From assembly GCA_047967505.1 (NCBI GenBank), contig CM106539.1: DNA of 64,000 bases. One strand, given 5' to 3'. A program made the translations under genes and the position numbers. The notes below the pieces were generated by a model. The model did no database searches. It saw nothing but the letters and a program-made list of their open reading frames with translations, and was not told where the DNA came from. The stretch comes from Dipteris shenzhenensis. Its lineage: Eukaryota; Polypodiophyta; Polypodiopsida; Gleicheniales. The stretch's first letter is position 1. The number at the start of each line of letters is the position of its first letter. Positions 1 to 12,500 of the stretch are shown here, one piece after another.

Positions 1-72
1 ATATATTATTTTGTGTATATTATAATATATTATATTCTATTCTATAATAATAAATAGATATTTTATTGTATT

Positions 73-73
73 A

Positions 74-107
<34 letters not shown>

Positions 108-122
108 GAGAGAGAGAGAGTA
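73..122. repeat. Inverted (TC)n-(TA)n-(GA)n microsatellite
   Basis: A TC run, a TA run and a GA run follow one another, so the whole tract is self-complementary and can fold into one hairpin. A similar TC/TA/GA arrangement recurs near 2490-2520. Confidence 0.8.
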
Positions 123-130
123 ATATAATA

Positions 131-246
131 TATATTAGATAATATAATACATTATATGTTATTTAATATATATAGACTGAATTCGGTCTATATATATAAT
201 TCAGTCTATTTATATTAAATAACATATAATGTATTATATCTAATAT
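131..246. repeat. Long AT-rich inverted repeat (hairpin)
   Basis: Two arms of about 50 bp, roughly 131-183 and 197-246, are reverse complements apart from a 5-bp length difference and scattered mismatches. They are separated by about 14 bp. Both arms contain GACTGAATT or its complement and an ATAACATATAATG-type core. It could be a small foldback element or a hairpin-RNA source. No target duplication was identified. Confidence 0.75.
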
Positions 247-1142
247 ACTCCAATACCAAGGGAGGGGTGTTGATGACACCTGTCTTCCCAACCAAAGTTA
301 AAATTGGTTCTCACTATTTTGCTTGTAAAGCTGGTTGTCACTATTTTGCTTGTCAGATGGTGGGAGGTAGGCAGACTCCCCTCTTTAATAAAAGTGATGC
401 TTGCTAGGACTTATCCAAGCTCAACTTCCATACAGTTTCCACCACAAAGCCATTTCTACAAAAGTGCCCACTACTAGTTTCCTTTATAAATAGGGATTCA
501 ATGACTTGTACAAACTTTTTCGTTAATGCAATTAGTCTTATTTCATTGTCTAGCTTCGCTCTTTTGTCTTTTCACTATGCAAAGGGGTGTTGTAAAGTCT
601 TCCACACACAGGTCGTTTCCCCTGCAACTCTGGATGGTTGCACATAGTACACTTAAGTCATTATGGGCATTTTGGCGTCTTGACTCCCTTTTTTAGCTTG
701 TTCTTTAATTTGTTTATTTTTTCTAATAAACATCTTTCTAATCCCTCTCTTGTCCTTGCAGAGTTATTCATAAGATGTCACGCTTTGAATACAAAACTCT
801 CTACAACCCTCCCCTAATTTCGGCTCCCACCTCCCAAACAATACATTTAAGTCATTATGGCTTTTTGGCCTTTTTGACTCCTTTCATGTCTCTTTGAGCA
901 ACACTGTTTTACTAAACTTACCTTGTTGTTATATTTTTCCCTTTCTATATAATACTCTTCTAATCTAGATTATTGTCTAAAATCTCCACCTCCTTTTCTC
1001 GCCTAATATTACTATAACCACAACTTACCCATATATCTGTTACACCATTTTTCCATATTGTTCACCTACCTCACTCAAGTACTTCTCTTCTATTTCCATT
1101 ACTTTAAATTGCACTTCTCAATGCTTCTTATTCTCTTCGGGT

Positions 1143-1192
1143 AGACAGTAGGTCATCACACTAGGTGATGACCTACTGTCTCACCTAGTGTG
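1143..1192. repeat. Two overlapping perfect inverted repeats
   Basis: Positions 1143-1159 and 1165-1181 are perfect 17-bp reverse complements around a 5-nt loop. Positions 1157-1168 and 1181-1192 are a second perfect 12-bp pair that overlaps the first, so only one of the two stems can form at a time. Confidence 0.9.
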
Positions 1193-1671
1193 TTGTATCC
1201 TACTGGGGCAAAGGTGGGTATACACACACACAAACACACACACACACACATGCACTTACTATCCCTTCCTCCATTAGTTTTTGCCACTTGCTGATTACAG
1301 CTCCTCTCGACAACCCCCCTTAATGTCCCTAATTTTTTCCCCTCAAACTCCTTTATTTTCCTTCTTAATTTCTCCCTAATTTCCCCCCTTTTTAAATAAA
1401 TTTCCCTAGGATTTTCCTTTTTTAAAAATTTTCTTATTTTTAATCATTTCTCCTATTACCTTTTTTCCTTAATCCCCCTTTATTTTTCCTTATTTTCCCT
1501 AATTATTTATTGTTTTCCTTAATTGTCTCTTATCTTTCCTTATTTTCCTTATTGCTTCCTTATTTTTTATCATTTTCCTTAACTTGCCTTAAATTTTTCT
1601 AATTTTTCTTTATTTTTCCTTATTTTTCTTTATTTTTCCTTAACTAATAGAGATCCTTTCACGACACTCTT

Positions 1672-1749
1672 CTCTTAAATTCGTTGATAAAATTTCCCTT
1701 AATTTCCCCCCTCTTAAATTCGTTGATGAAATTTCCCTTAATTTCCCCC
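1672..1749 (+). repeat. 39-bp tandem duplication
   Basis: Units 1672-1710 and 1711-1749 are nearly identical (CTCTTAAATTCGTTGAT... then a C run). The duplication lies inside the pyrimidine-rich stretch. Confidence 0.85.
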
Positions 1750-2353
1750 CCCTTTCTTCCCTTAAACTATTTACACTTTTCTATTAAATTTCCTTATAAA
1801 TTTCTAATTTTCCCTATATTAGATTGGTTAATTCTACCTACATTACATTTGTTAAGTCTAAAAACTATTAGATTGGTTAGAACTAAAGCCTATTTAAATG
1901 CGCAAATCTAAAGCCTATTATAGTTATAAAATCTACCTTTACTTTTGACCCTCCCCGCACTTCTACCCGACTGTATTCTATACCCATCATAGTTTGCATA
2001 TTCAAGCTTCTAACTTACCCGCTTCTCGAGCCTGCATACTCCTTGACTGTTCACTTGGCTAGCCTATTTAAGAAGACCCTGTGGGTACACTACATTGCAG
2101 TTACCCCCCCCCCACTCTCTCTCCCCTCTTCCCGCCCCCTCCCTTTCCCCCTATCTCTCCTTTCCCCTCCCCTCCCCTATATTTTTATATAACTCCATAA
2201 GTACAGTCTAGGTCGACATCTAAGTCCCCCCTTCTTAATTAATTTTTTCTCCCCCTTCTAAATATTTGTATCTAAAATTTTCCCTTTCTATTTACTTATT
2301 TTCCCCCCTTTCTATTATTTACTTTTAACTTTCCCTCCTCTCAATTTTAAATT

Positions 2354-2416
<63 letters not shown>
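2354..2416 (+). repeat. C-run, (TC)n, (TA)n compound microsatellite
   Basis: About eleven C residues are followed by about fourteen TC units and about thirteen TA units. The C-run next to TC-run arrangement recurs at 16117-16166 and, in reverse order, at 34141-34163. Confidence 0.9.
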
Positions 2417-2842
2417 ATACATGTATATAATAGAATAAACTACATATATTAAATAGCATATAATATATATTATAATATATTATATTACTCTCTCTCTATA
2501 TATATAAATATAGAGAGAAATAAATAAATAGATATAATACATGTATATAACTGAATAAATAACAATTTTTGGTCCACTCAATACTACAGTTCTCTGCTAT
2601 CTCAGACTTTTGCGAGTGACAGTGGCACAACAGCGGGCGTCCCCCCTTCTCTCCAGCATGTGGCTCCCCTCTGAATCTCAGCCAAAGCCCAAACCTCCCA
2701 CAAAGCACCGTGCTCCTCCTCTCGAACCTCCACAATCCTCCACATCAAAACCTCTCCTTAAAGAATAGAAGAAGAAGAAGATAGAAGATAGATATAGGGT
2801 AAAGGGGCCAATAAAGAGGCGGGTGCATTTAAAATGTCATCA

Positions 2843-2860
2843 CCCCCCCCCCCCCCCCCC
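2843..2860 (+). repeat. Homopolymer of 18 C
   Basis: An uninterrupted C run lies in non-coding sequence just upstream of the LINE insertion that starts near 3092. It is likely length-variable and a sequencing-error hotspot. Confidence 0.9.
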
Positions 2861-3076
2861 AATAGGGAGGCCGGTGCCACCCAATGCTCTTCATAGAAAA
2901 AGATGATGTGTCAACCCCTCCTTTCACCATTTTTTGGACACACAGTGCCTTAGTAATGGCCCTCACCTGACCTAAGCACTGGTACTCATAGATTTCTATC
3001 TTTCACAATTTTTTGAAAAGTTTGAAAATAAAAATTAGCTCTCTATTATGACCCAATGACTACGACAGCTTCAAAC

Positions 3077-3091
3077 CTGAATTCTGATTTT
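3077..3091. repeat. Target-site duplication of a LINE insertion, left copy
   Basis: The 15-bp word CTGAATTCTGATTTT occurs here and again at 4584-4598, flanking LINE-derived sequence. The left copy is followed directly by a T run, as expected for the poly(A) end of an element inserted on the minus strand. Confidence 0.8.
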
Positions 3092-4583
3092 TTTTTTAAA
3101 ATTGAAGAGGTCTACTCATATATTACTCAAACACCACCAAACGAAGTTTCATACAAAATGCTTTGCAAAAAAGCTCTGGCAGCTTCATCCGGCCAACTGG
3201 CCACTAGCCATCTAACTTGGATAGTAGCATCCATAACAGCCTGCTTACTAGATAGGGAAAAAACAACATTCCTACTAACTGAAGCCTCATATCTGGCTAC
3301 CCAAATCCTATGTAGTATCGTGTATCTGATAATGTTCCATAGTTCAATTCTATCCACTCCTAGATCCACACCAAACATAGCAGCTCCCTTGCATATGAAC
3401 TCCAAACCCAGCATCCTAGCACAGAGTGTTCGAACGGTGCTCCACACATTCCTCACCCATGGGCACCCCCAAAATAGGTGTGTAATGGTTTCAGTAGAGG
3501 ATCTATAGATCTTACATCTATCATCCACCTATAGCAAAGGGACATGGCTGCCAACCGAGAAGTGGCCACCCACTATTCTCCACATTAAAAAGTTCTCCTT
3601 GCTAAAGGGGGTAGCTTTCCAGGCCCATTCTACTCTTCCCCTCCAAGTGTGCTCTAGGTCACTTCTCAGCCATTTGTCATTGGCCTTTTGGAACCAGTCC
3701 TCATTATGCACTAGGAGTCTGTCCATCACCTTCGCAGTTAGCTTATGAAGGGGTATTCCCAGCGCCCATTCCCACTCGTCCGCTATGGAACCAATCAAGG
3801 GCCGAGGATTAAAGGGCCATTCATCTAGGTTCCTACTCAATATCTCACTCACCAAACACAACTCATCTTGGGACAGCATAAATTTAACCCCAGCTTGTAA
3901 GGGAGATAACCAATCACCTGTGAATGGGTCCCAGAGGTCCTCCCACACAAGAATCTCCTTTGTTGCTATCCTCCTTTCCAAAGCTTCCTTCCCCACCACA
4001 AAGAATCCTCCACCTGGCCACACTGCTTGCCACCATGGTGACAGTCTAAGGGAGAAGTCCGAGCCACCTGCGGGTAGTCCTTTCCACCTGAGCAATGTGA
4101 TGCCCTCCTTCCATGCAGCAACTAGCTTGTTGTGAAAGCTGGACTTCAGACATATCGGGGCAATAAAAAAGACCTTAGTCTACATGTCCATATCCAGGAA
4201 GTATCTGACACAGGCAGAGCGAATTGCCTCCTCTAGAAAACGTGTCCACAGCTCCTTAGAATCCAAGAAGTGTACCCATAGTTTCATAAGGAAAGAGATT
4301 GACCTTCTCCTCAAGTCAGGGAGACCAAAACCCCCCAACTTCTTAGGAGAGCAGAGGACGGACCACGAGAGCCACTTCCACCTTGTCTTCTTCCAAATGA
4401 AGGATCTCCGAGAGGTTTGGACACTGGAGACCCCTCTCTCTACTCAACGTTTCAGACAAGCTAATAGCAAAGATGGTAGCCTCAAGAATAGCTAATCTGG
4501 TTCCAAAGGCATTCTCCAGTCAAGAGTATGGATTTGTGAGAAGGAGACACATCCAAGACAATGTCGTGAATGTAATGTCTACA
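3092..4583 (-). mobile_element. 5'-truncated L1-type LINE with inverted 5' segment
   Basis: From about 4440 down to 3092, the minus strand encodes the C-terminal part of a LINE ORF2. It covers 4095-3529 and continues in 3528-3127, ending in a zf-RVT-like domain (Cys, then the HLFWGCPWVRNVW motif). The insertion ends in a T run on the plus strand, equivalent to a poly(A) tail. The distal part, about 4445-4583, is in the opposite orientation and encodes a more N-terminal reverse-transcriptase segment (motif QEYGFVRRRHIQDNVV). The whole is flanked by 15-bp duplications. Known L1 biology explains such 5' inversions by twin priming. Stop codons interrupt the reading, so it is inactive. Confidence 0.85.
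4445..4583 (+). pseudogene. Inverted LINE reverse-transcriptase fragment
   Basis: On the plus strand the frame reads a reverse-transcriptase finger segment: an AKMVASRIANLVPKAFS stretch, then GFVRRRHIQDNVV. This matches the AKVLANRL...GFV.GR.I.DN region of L1-type polymerases. It is the more 5' part of the element whose 3' part lies on the minus strand next to it. Confidence 0.75.
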
Positions 4584-4598
4584 CTGAATTCTGATTTT
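4584..4598. repeat. Target-site duplication of a LINE insertion, right copy
   Basis: Identical over 15 bp to 3077-3091. Sequence beyond it has no LINE similarity and leads into the 5' end of the SET-domain gene. Confidence 0.8.
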
Positions 4599-4693
4599 AG
4601 GAAGGCCATTTCCGCCATAGATTAGTGCTAAAAAGTTAGCCCTCCATAGTACCGGCCCCCTAGGTATAGAAATATAGAAAATAGAAATAGGAA

Positions 4694-4700
4694 TATAAAG
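4694..4700 (+). promoter_or_regulatory. Possible TATA box of the SET-domain gene
   Basis: TATAAAG lies 38 bp before the proposed start codon at 4738. If used, the 5' leader would be very short, so the true start of transcription may lie elsewhere. Position and motif are the only support. Confidence 0.3.
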
Positions 4701-4737
4701 ACGTAAACCACTATCTGGTGGATGCTACTTCTCAACG

Positions 4738-4760
4738 ATGTCACCTTCTTCTACAGCAAG
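4738..4760 (+). CDS. SETD6-like: SET-domain gene, exon 1 (23 nt, start codon)
   Basis: ATG at 4738 starts seven codons plus two bases, ending at an AAG|GTGCTT donor. Splicing to 4858 gives an N-terminus MSPSSTARRIRGFLKWM, which resembles the short basic N-terminus ahead of the conserved Trp-Met in plant homologues. Otherwise translation could start at the in-frame ATG at 4883. The spliced start is preferred because the conserved F-x-x-W-M region lies upstream of 4883. Confidence 0.65.
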
Positions 4761-6542
4761 GTGCTTCCCACTCACTTTCACATCTCTTTTCTTAGACGTA
4801 CCTTAGACAGCCAAAGGGCTCTTCCCTGACATGTTTCCCTTGATCCGATGTATGCAGGAGAATCCGAGGTTTTTTGAAGTGGATGGCTGCCCATGGCATT
4901 CAATGTAGTGATGGTCTTGATTTCACTCTTGGTGATGGCATTGTTTCTGACATTGGTGTGAAGGCACTGTACGATTTCCATGAAGGGGATTTGATTGCAA
5001 CCATACCCAAAAAGGCCTGCTTAACTGTGAAAACGACAGGTGCAGCAGAGCTGATACAGGAAGCTGAACTAGACGGCGGCTTAGGGCTTGCTGTTGCTCT
5101 GATGTATGAAAGAAGTAGGAAAGAGAGATCTCCCTGGTACGAATATCTACAGCTGCTACCCTCCCGGCAGGCATTGCCTATGGTTTGGGAACCTCGCGAG
5201 ATAGAACTCCTACGTGGCACTGAGCTACATGCGGTGAGTATACGAATGTTAAACGATGCCAAAAACCCAGAGGCTTGACTTCTAGGTCCGTCTATTTGCC
5301 AGACTTGGCGGGGAGCTAGGGTGACTTCCGTTCTTTTGGCTTGTGATAATGTAGGCAGGCTGTTCAGGAGGACAAGAAGCTCATTAAAGAGGACTGGGAG
5401 GAATGTATTTACCCATTGAGTAAACTGTATCCGCGTGATTTTCCTTTCGAACATTTTTCCTTGGAGGAGTACTTATCGGCAAAAACGCTTGTGGCATCTC
5501 GGACCTTTGAAATCGATGAGCACCACGGTTATGGCATGGTTCCACTGGCTGACCTGTGGGTATTCTGAACCTTTTCAATGGCTTTCATTTTATGAATTGC
5601 TTCTTAATTCATCCAAGCAATGCAAGGATCAGTTCTAACGTAAACGTACCCATTTCTCCAACCGCTGTTTTCAAGCTTTTGCATCCTATTGCAAACCAAA
5701 GCGAAATGGGGAGGCTTGGCTGCGAGTGCGAGACGATGAGATTCAAGCACCATAAATTTTTTTAGAAAAAGTGGGATCTCGATTCTCATTGGGCTTCGTT
5801 GCCTTCTTCCAACAAGGATAGGATAGGCTGACTACTTGCTTTCCACAATGCTTAAGTCCTAATCTTGTTGAATACATATACGGATTTACATCAATGGCAA
5901 CTTGACTATCATGCTCAGCTTACAAAGAGCGACAAATGAAAAGACATAGTTCAAGGAATTGAAATGTACCATGAAATGTATTACGTAACAATCACACGAG
6001 TTAATCAACCCATTGGTTTGATTTTTCAAAGATAGTAAATATTCTTTGTGAACATAGTTCTTTAAATGCAAGCTAGAGACCACGAACTGAGATTCCAAGA
6101 TTAGATATGCCTTTGCATCAATGCTATTATGAAATAAAATATTTGACCAAATAGAAGCGAGTGTGTTTGCCAAAAGATGACATGGGCAGTCAGCTGCAAA
6201 TTGCTGCCTCAGATGCCCCTCTGAGTTCTCTGCTACAGTGAATTGTCTGAGCATATCAGGCCGCCTATAGGACTAATGGCTGACCTCTTTTATGCTGCTC
6301 ACAAATCGCCCATTGTGCTTGGAACTGCATCCTCAGGTCGGCCTGGGCAGACTGCTCCGAATGTCTAAGGACCTTTGCGTCAGCTTGTTGTGAGCCAGCC
6401 GTGCAAGCAGCAAGAAGCCCTCTGAAGCGCCTTAGTTCTACGTTGAAAAAGCCTTCAAAACTGCGCCAGGTCAGCCCTCTCTTGGTCCCTCATCATCGAT
6501 GGCGAATGATACCATATAAGAGTGGTGCATGTGCGGAAGTGT

Positions 6543-6580
<38 letters not shown>

Positions 6581-9538
6581 GCAATAGCAACTGAATTATC
6601 CAGGGTACAATTCTCAGCCAAGGGGGCCCACAAGTGAGACACAGAATGAAGAATGGAGGAGCGGCCCCCAGCCAGCCTGGTGGGCTGGCCAGATGAACCG
6701 ACCAGATAGTCGACCTGACCCGACCCATACGTTGGCTGACCCGACCCATGCAGAGTCGGGGTGGGTACGTTAACCCGACCAGTCCCAACCTGATTGGGAG
6801 CCCAAACTGGCTCCAACCCAGCCATTACCTAGGGCCGTTGGCCCTTGCGTAACCTAGCCTATCAGGCCTACCTAATCGTATCCTTTCTGGCGGGCACACC
6901 CACATAGAAGCCCTCTCTCACTATGAGATGCCATACTTTAACAGTGGCAACCATCCCCTCATCCATGAGGAATGTATGCTTGTTTTGCTGCTAGGCTCTG
7001 CTGCGGCTTGTTTCGCTCAGCTGCTTGGCTTCTGATGCTTGACTAATGCTACTTTGCTTTCCGCTGCTAGCTGGCTAGTTGCTTCTTGCTTGTGCTTCTA
7101 GCTTTGCTGCCAGCGTCACATTCACAGTTGCATTCACCTTTGCTAACACACAATTGCCTCTTCTTTGAGGTACAAGTCACCTTTGTTGAAGTAGCATACA
7201 GTTTGAGGACTGATGTCACTTGTGAACAACTCTGGTTCACTGATTCGGGAAGGCTAGTGTCCAGATTTGCTGCAAGAAACGGTGACCGAAGAGACAACGA
7301 AATAACAAGCTCCAAAAATGGTGACTAGTTTTGAGCAGGAATGAGAGAAGGGAGAGAGAGAGCATTTGAAACTGACCTTCAAAAAGTCTGATACCACACT
7401 ATTGTGAGTGAATGTGTGTGATGTGCTAGGCAAATACAAGAGACAAGAATTCTTCAACCCTTTTTCTTAATCTTCTCCATTGCTTCTTCTTGTTCACAGA
7501 CTTCTTGAATTTTCTGTTCTTTAATCAAGTGCCATACATATCTCACACCTTCTCTTGTCACTCTTTACTTTAGGGTATGTCCACACCATCATCACACACA
7601 CATATACAACACATGGGTTATTTTAATAAAGGTCTTGAAGCATGAGCATCGGCAACTGAACTGGGTCCACCTTATGGCCAACTGCTCTGAGTTGATCTTT
7701 CATACCTTCACTTTCGTGAGGTCATCCTGCATAGTGTTACCCTCCATGCTCTTGGTGAACAGCTGGGTTTTGGAGGTGGAGGATCCTTGCTGTATTGTTT
7801 GTTTCATATAGGTCCTGCAAGATGTCCCATACTCTTGAACCCCTCGAACGAAGGGACAGGGTTTCAATAAAGGCCGTGAACAAACAAACAAAGGCCAGAC
7901 AGGGAACTGCCACCAAGGAGAGGAAAGGACTGGGTTGGGTGAAGGACACAGAGAAGTTGGAGGTGACCCCTTCGTCTCGGTCAAAATCCTCTTCATTGAC
8001 CTGAATCCAAGATAGCCATTGTTGTAGCTTGCCAAGTTCAAGTTGCCAGGAGCCACCATTAACAGAGATTCGCCGCCCTCGTCAAGAGTGTTGGAACTTT
8101 TCATCCTCTTGACGGGTACGTGCGCTTGTCTTGTGGCCTCTTAAAGCCAGTGCACTAATCCTCTCAGAGGTCTACTATCCAAAAAGCACCTGCGCATAGA
8201 GCCACCTCCCAAACTAGGGAGGCAATAAGGAGTGATTTCGTATTCACATACTGGAAATGTGCTTGGAAACACAGTCTCTCTAGTCTCGACAAAGAATCAT
8301 GCTATTGGTCGAGCGTGCTTGATGTGCTAGTTTCATAGTAATCTTGGACCCTAAGAAAACACATCCCAATTATACTAGAGGATCTGACTATCTCAACTGG
8401 TTCCCCTGCAAGTGTGAAAGTCTCTTGCAGAAGTGGAGCTTCAATAGTGTTGAAGTTTATAATCTTGGTGTTTCCCAGGTTGACCTTCATGTTACGGTTC
8501 TCGCAAAAAGCCTGCAAAAGTTGCCAGATGGATCTATAGTCTTACTGCTGTGTTTGATATCAGAACTATAGCATCCCCATATAGCAAGATAGGTATGACA
8601 GACTATGCCAGAGATCCTTGACCTCCTAGAGCATCAACATAAGAGGCCAGCTCATTAAAGTAAAGTCTAAAGAGGGTGGGCTTTAATGACGTTGGAGTGG
8701 ATGTGATAGCAGCTAGTGTTTAATACAATTGTCGATTGTCTGTAATGTGTTGATTATCTGTAATTGTGTGGGGGATACGTTACAAAACTGCTCTTTTCAT
8801 TTTATTTTAGCATGTTTTATCAAAGTATTTGTATGTACGAGTCCGCATCTCAAGGAACTGCATCGTATATGATTCTGCGTGTCTGCACATCTTTTGTAGG
8901 TTTAATCACAAAACGGGAGCAGAAGATGTACACTTCACAAGTATATTCAGTGATTCTGAATCAGATGTTGAAGATCCTGGTACTTCAAAACAGCAAGAGG
9001 CATCCAGAATCGGACTTACTGCAGAGGAGAAGGGAGGCAGTCCAACATTTTCGAGGAAGGGTGATAAAATGCAAAGGCTTGAAAGAAATGAACACATAGC
9101 ACCACGAGGATCGCTTAACTCCACAGAATGTTCAAACGAAACTAGCGATGTTTTGGAGATGATCCTTGTGAAGGATGTGTCAAGTGGATCAGAGGTAAAA
9201 AAAGTTTGATCGCAATAATCTGATTTTTTCTGCCTTTTCATATTGAAACTTGGCTAGTCATGTGGTTTGTGTTGTGGGTGGTTGGTTTTTGACCTAGCAA
9301 ATACAGTAGGATGTGCATGGTTTTGTTTTGCATACTGCTGTTTCCTCTTTTCTGCCTAACATTTTTTAACATCAGACATTTGAAGGTATTACCAAACTAA
9401 ACACCCTAGAGAGTTTTTTGCCTCTCTTTTCTTCCTCAGACACAGCAAGAAGTATTTGAAATTCAGGAAATCCTTCATAAAACATTGACATTTTGAGTCA
9501 TCTTGAAACAACTGCGTGGGCTGGTACAGATAGCAAAT

Positions 9539-9572
<34 letters not shown>

Positions 9573-12500
9573 CACCAGCTGCCATACTCTCGTCAAACAC
9601 CCTGCCTCTGCTCCAGCCATCCCTGGAGTCTGGACCTGTAAGAAGGACCAAGAAATCAAGAAAATCAAGAAAGTCAGGACAGAGATCAAGAAAGTGCAGA
9701 AAAAAGGAGATCCCAGCAGTATTTCTTTGCAATGCACTAAGAAAAGACCAACACGATTGAAGGTCATACCAGGACACAAACACACCCACTCCCACAAATG
9801 TGAGGAATTTCTTCAATTCTGCACAGCAGGGACAACTCATAATGCTACATCCAATGTCCTTGCAAGTCTCAACAAAATATGCTTAGCATTGATTGAGAAA
9901 ATTGATATCGTGGAGGCCACAAGTGTGGCCCTCCTAATAGAGAAATCACATGTGGATAAAACATTATCTGAATTGAAGAAGCAAGGAGGGAAGATTCAAG
10001 AAGAATGGAGAAAGGAGAGGTAGAAAGGGGAAGAATGGGAGAAAGAAAAAGCTGAGTGGGAAGCTCTAAAAAACAAACTCCAGGATAAGGCACATGCTTT
10101 GGGAATTGAAGTGGAGCAATGAAAGGACATGAAGGGTACCGGAAGGGAGTTGTAAGGCCATGGAAGAGCTCAAAACAGAAAATGCCACTCTTAGAAGAGA
10201 TATCGCAGTTTTTTCTGGAAAAAGAAGAGATATCGCAGTTATGCAAGCAAGAATGCAAATAACACATGCTGAGCTCAAGCAACAAATCAGCAAAGGAGAG
10301 GTGAAGATGATGGGGTGGAAAGATGTGGTCAAGAAACATACAACAGCCCCCAAGAAAGAGTTTATTTCTGAAGCCCTGGAGGAGGAAAATAGAAGAGCTA
10401 GCAAGGCACTGAATGTCTTGGTTAGAGGCGTCATAGTGGGAGATACTCCAACGACAGATGCCAAAAGCTTGTTTGATAAGATGGGGGTCAATCTCACTTG
10501 TGAGACAGCCTGGAGAGTGGGATAGGCAAAGACACCTATGAGACCACAAGTAATGAAGCTCAGGACTGCTATGGACAGATCTAGCCTCATGAGTATGAGG
10601 ACAACTCTGAAAGGGACCGGGATATACTTGGATGATGATCTCACTCTCCTACAGCAAGAGCACATGAGGGAGGGAATGGTGCGCGTGATGGCAGCAAGAG
10701 AGGCAGGAAAATGGGATGCATACAGGATTGGCAAGGTGATTATTTGAGAGTAGATAGATAGGGAATAGAAGGAAGAGAAGGAAAGGGGGAACTGGATAGC
10801 ACATGATGGTGTCGGGCCCATGGGATGAGTGCAGTGACAGGATATACATGGGAGTCAGCTCACATAAGAGTGAGGAGAGATAGTGGAGTATGAGGCTTAG
10901 GGGATGTGGTTGTCCTTTTCAGATCACATATGAGACCCCACTCATATTGGTGGTACAGAGAGAGGAGCACGCACAACATATGTTGATATGAGTCCAGCTA
11001 CCAGATGCTAGACGGATCTTCATTGCGGTGTGCTGTTTTCCTCCATACACGTCATCTTACACTTGTTTTGTAGACTATCAAGAGACTACAGGAGATGTAG
11101 ATTCAAGAGACTCTGATTTGGGGTGTGATGAGCCTATATGAGTTTAGAGGGAGAGTGGTGCTCCAGGAGGCTTATCGGATTGGATCGAGAGCACGATGGG
11201 GGTGAAGCAAGGCTGCTCTCTTTCATCGACTATTTTTGGACTCTACATTGATAATATCACATCCTTTATAGATTTCCTAGGAGGCGAGGAATCATTATTG
11301 GTTCACCTCGTGATATAGATATTGCTATATGCTGATGACATATTTCTCATACCATCTTCAACGGAGGGGCTGCAGAGACATTTGCAGGCCCTGGAGGTGT
11401 TCTGTAGAGAGAGAGACTTGACAATCAACGTTAGGAAGACCAAGATAATGATCTTCAACAACTCAGGCATAGTGCTTCACTGACGTAGCTTCACTGACCG
11501 AGGTGAGCCAGTGGAGTAGTGTAGTCGGAGCAGTCTTCACAGAACCTCTATTCACCATGCCCAAGTAGCTAGGGCTCGACTCACATGGGGGTAGAGTGCT
11601 TTGGCCCGGCTAGAGAGATAGTGCTTCGAGGCACACTTTCATGATTCACCGGTGAAGGGTTGGCTTTTCGATACTTTAGTGCGGCCGACTGCCATGTACA
11701 TTGTATGCAGCACCGTTCTGGGTGAGTGATCTCTCGGTGACAGAGTGGAGCGGCTACAAGTGATTATGGGGTCTAGGATGATTTAGAGTAAGCCATCAGT
11801 CCCACATGAGAAAATATAGGAAGAGTTTGCCATGACACCTCTCCAGGTTGACGCCATCTTTTAGACAGTAACATTCATCCACTTCATTGGAGACTATGGA
11901 GGCTGGCCTTAGAGTCATTCAGACGGCTAGCAGAGAGCGGGGCAAACACATGGTATGTATGTATATCCACATGGTTTGCCGAGCATGGTATTCAGATGGA
12001 CATGCTTCCCCGCTTTCAGTACAACATGGACGTGCCACCTGAGTCGATCCCACGAGACAAGAGTAACCGAATCAGATGGCTAGATCTCCTTCAGCTCCAT
12101 ACATTGCAGACTTGGGGAGGAGACCGGGAGTTCCCCACCAAGATCCAATTCTATCATCGCGACCAATTCTTGACAGTATCGGAGGAGGGATTCATCATTA
12201 GACCCCCGTACCTCAAGGATAGAGGAGTCTCACATGCACTGAGGATCGCCATTGGACAGATACGGGTCTTGTCCCATCAGTTGAGGATTGAGGGGGAGAG
12301 CTGCAAGTATATCGGGAGAGTAGTAGATTTGTATGCTATGCACGCTCGAGGTGGTTGAGAGAGAGGAGCATTTTATATCTGCCTACCCAATTTACTATGA
12401 GATCCGGGGATGATACCATTGTCTCTACCAGGAGGGGGGCGGCTTCGGTCCACTCTCATGATTGTTCCACTTCCATGACCAGGTATGCACTGGGCTCAAT

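Larger units (their letters stand above)
1..2840. other. Low-complexity AT- and pyrimidine-rich stretch, no gene
   Basis: No coding sequence is supported here. The strand is rich in T and C, with long runs built from TTTTCCTTA-like words (about 1320-1650), a CA microsatellite near 1223-1250, and TC and TA microsatellites at both ends. The short reading frames inside (1684-1911 and 2496-2735) follow the simple repeats and have no recognisable domain. The inverted and tandem repeats are listed separately. Confidence 0.7.
5556..8899 (+). other. Intron 3 of the SET-domain gene (3.3 kb)
   Basis: It contains an antisense LTR fragment with its leader (about 6250-6943) and an antisense LINE reverse-transcriptase relic (about 7650-8700). 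5556-6250 and 6944-7650 show nothing recognisable beyond short GA-rich tracts. Confidence 0.8.
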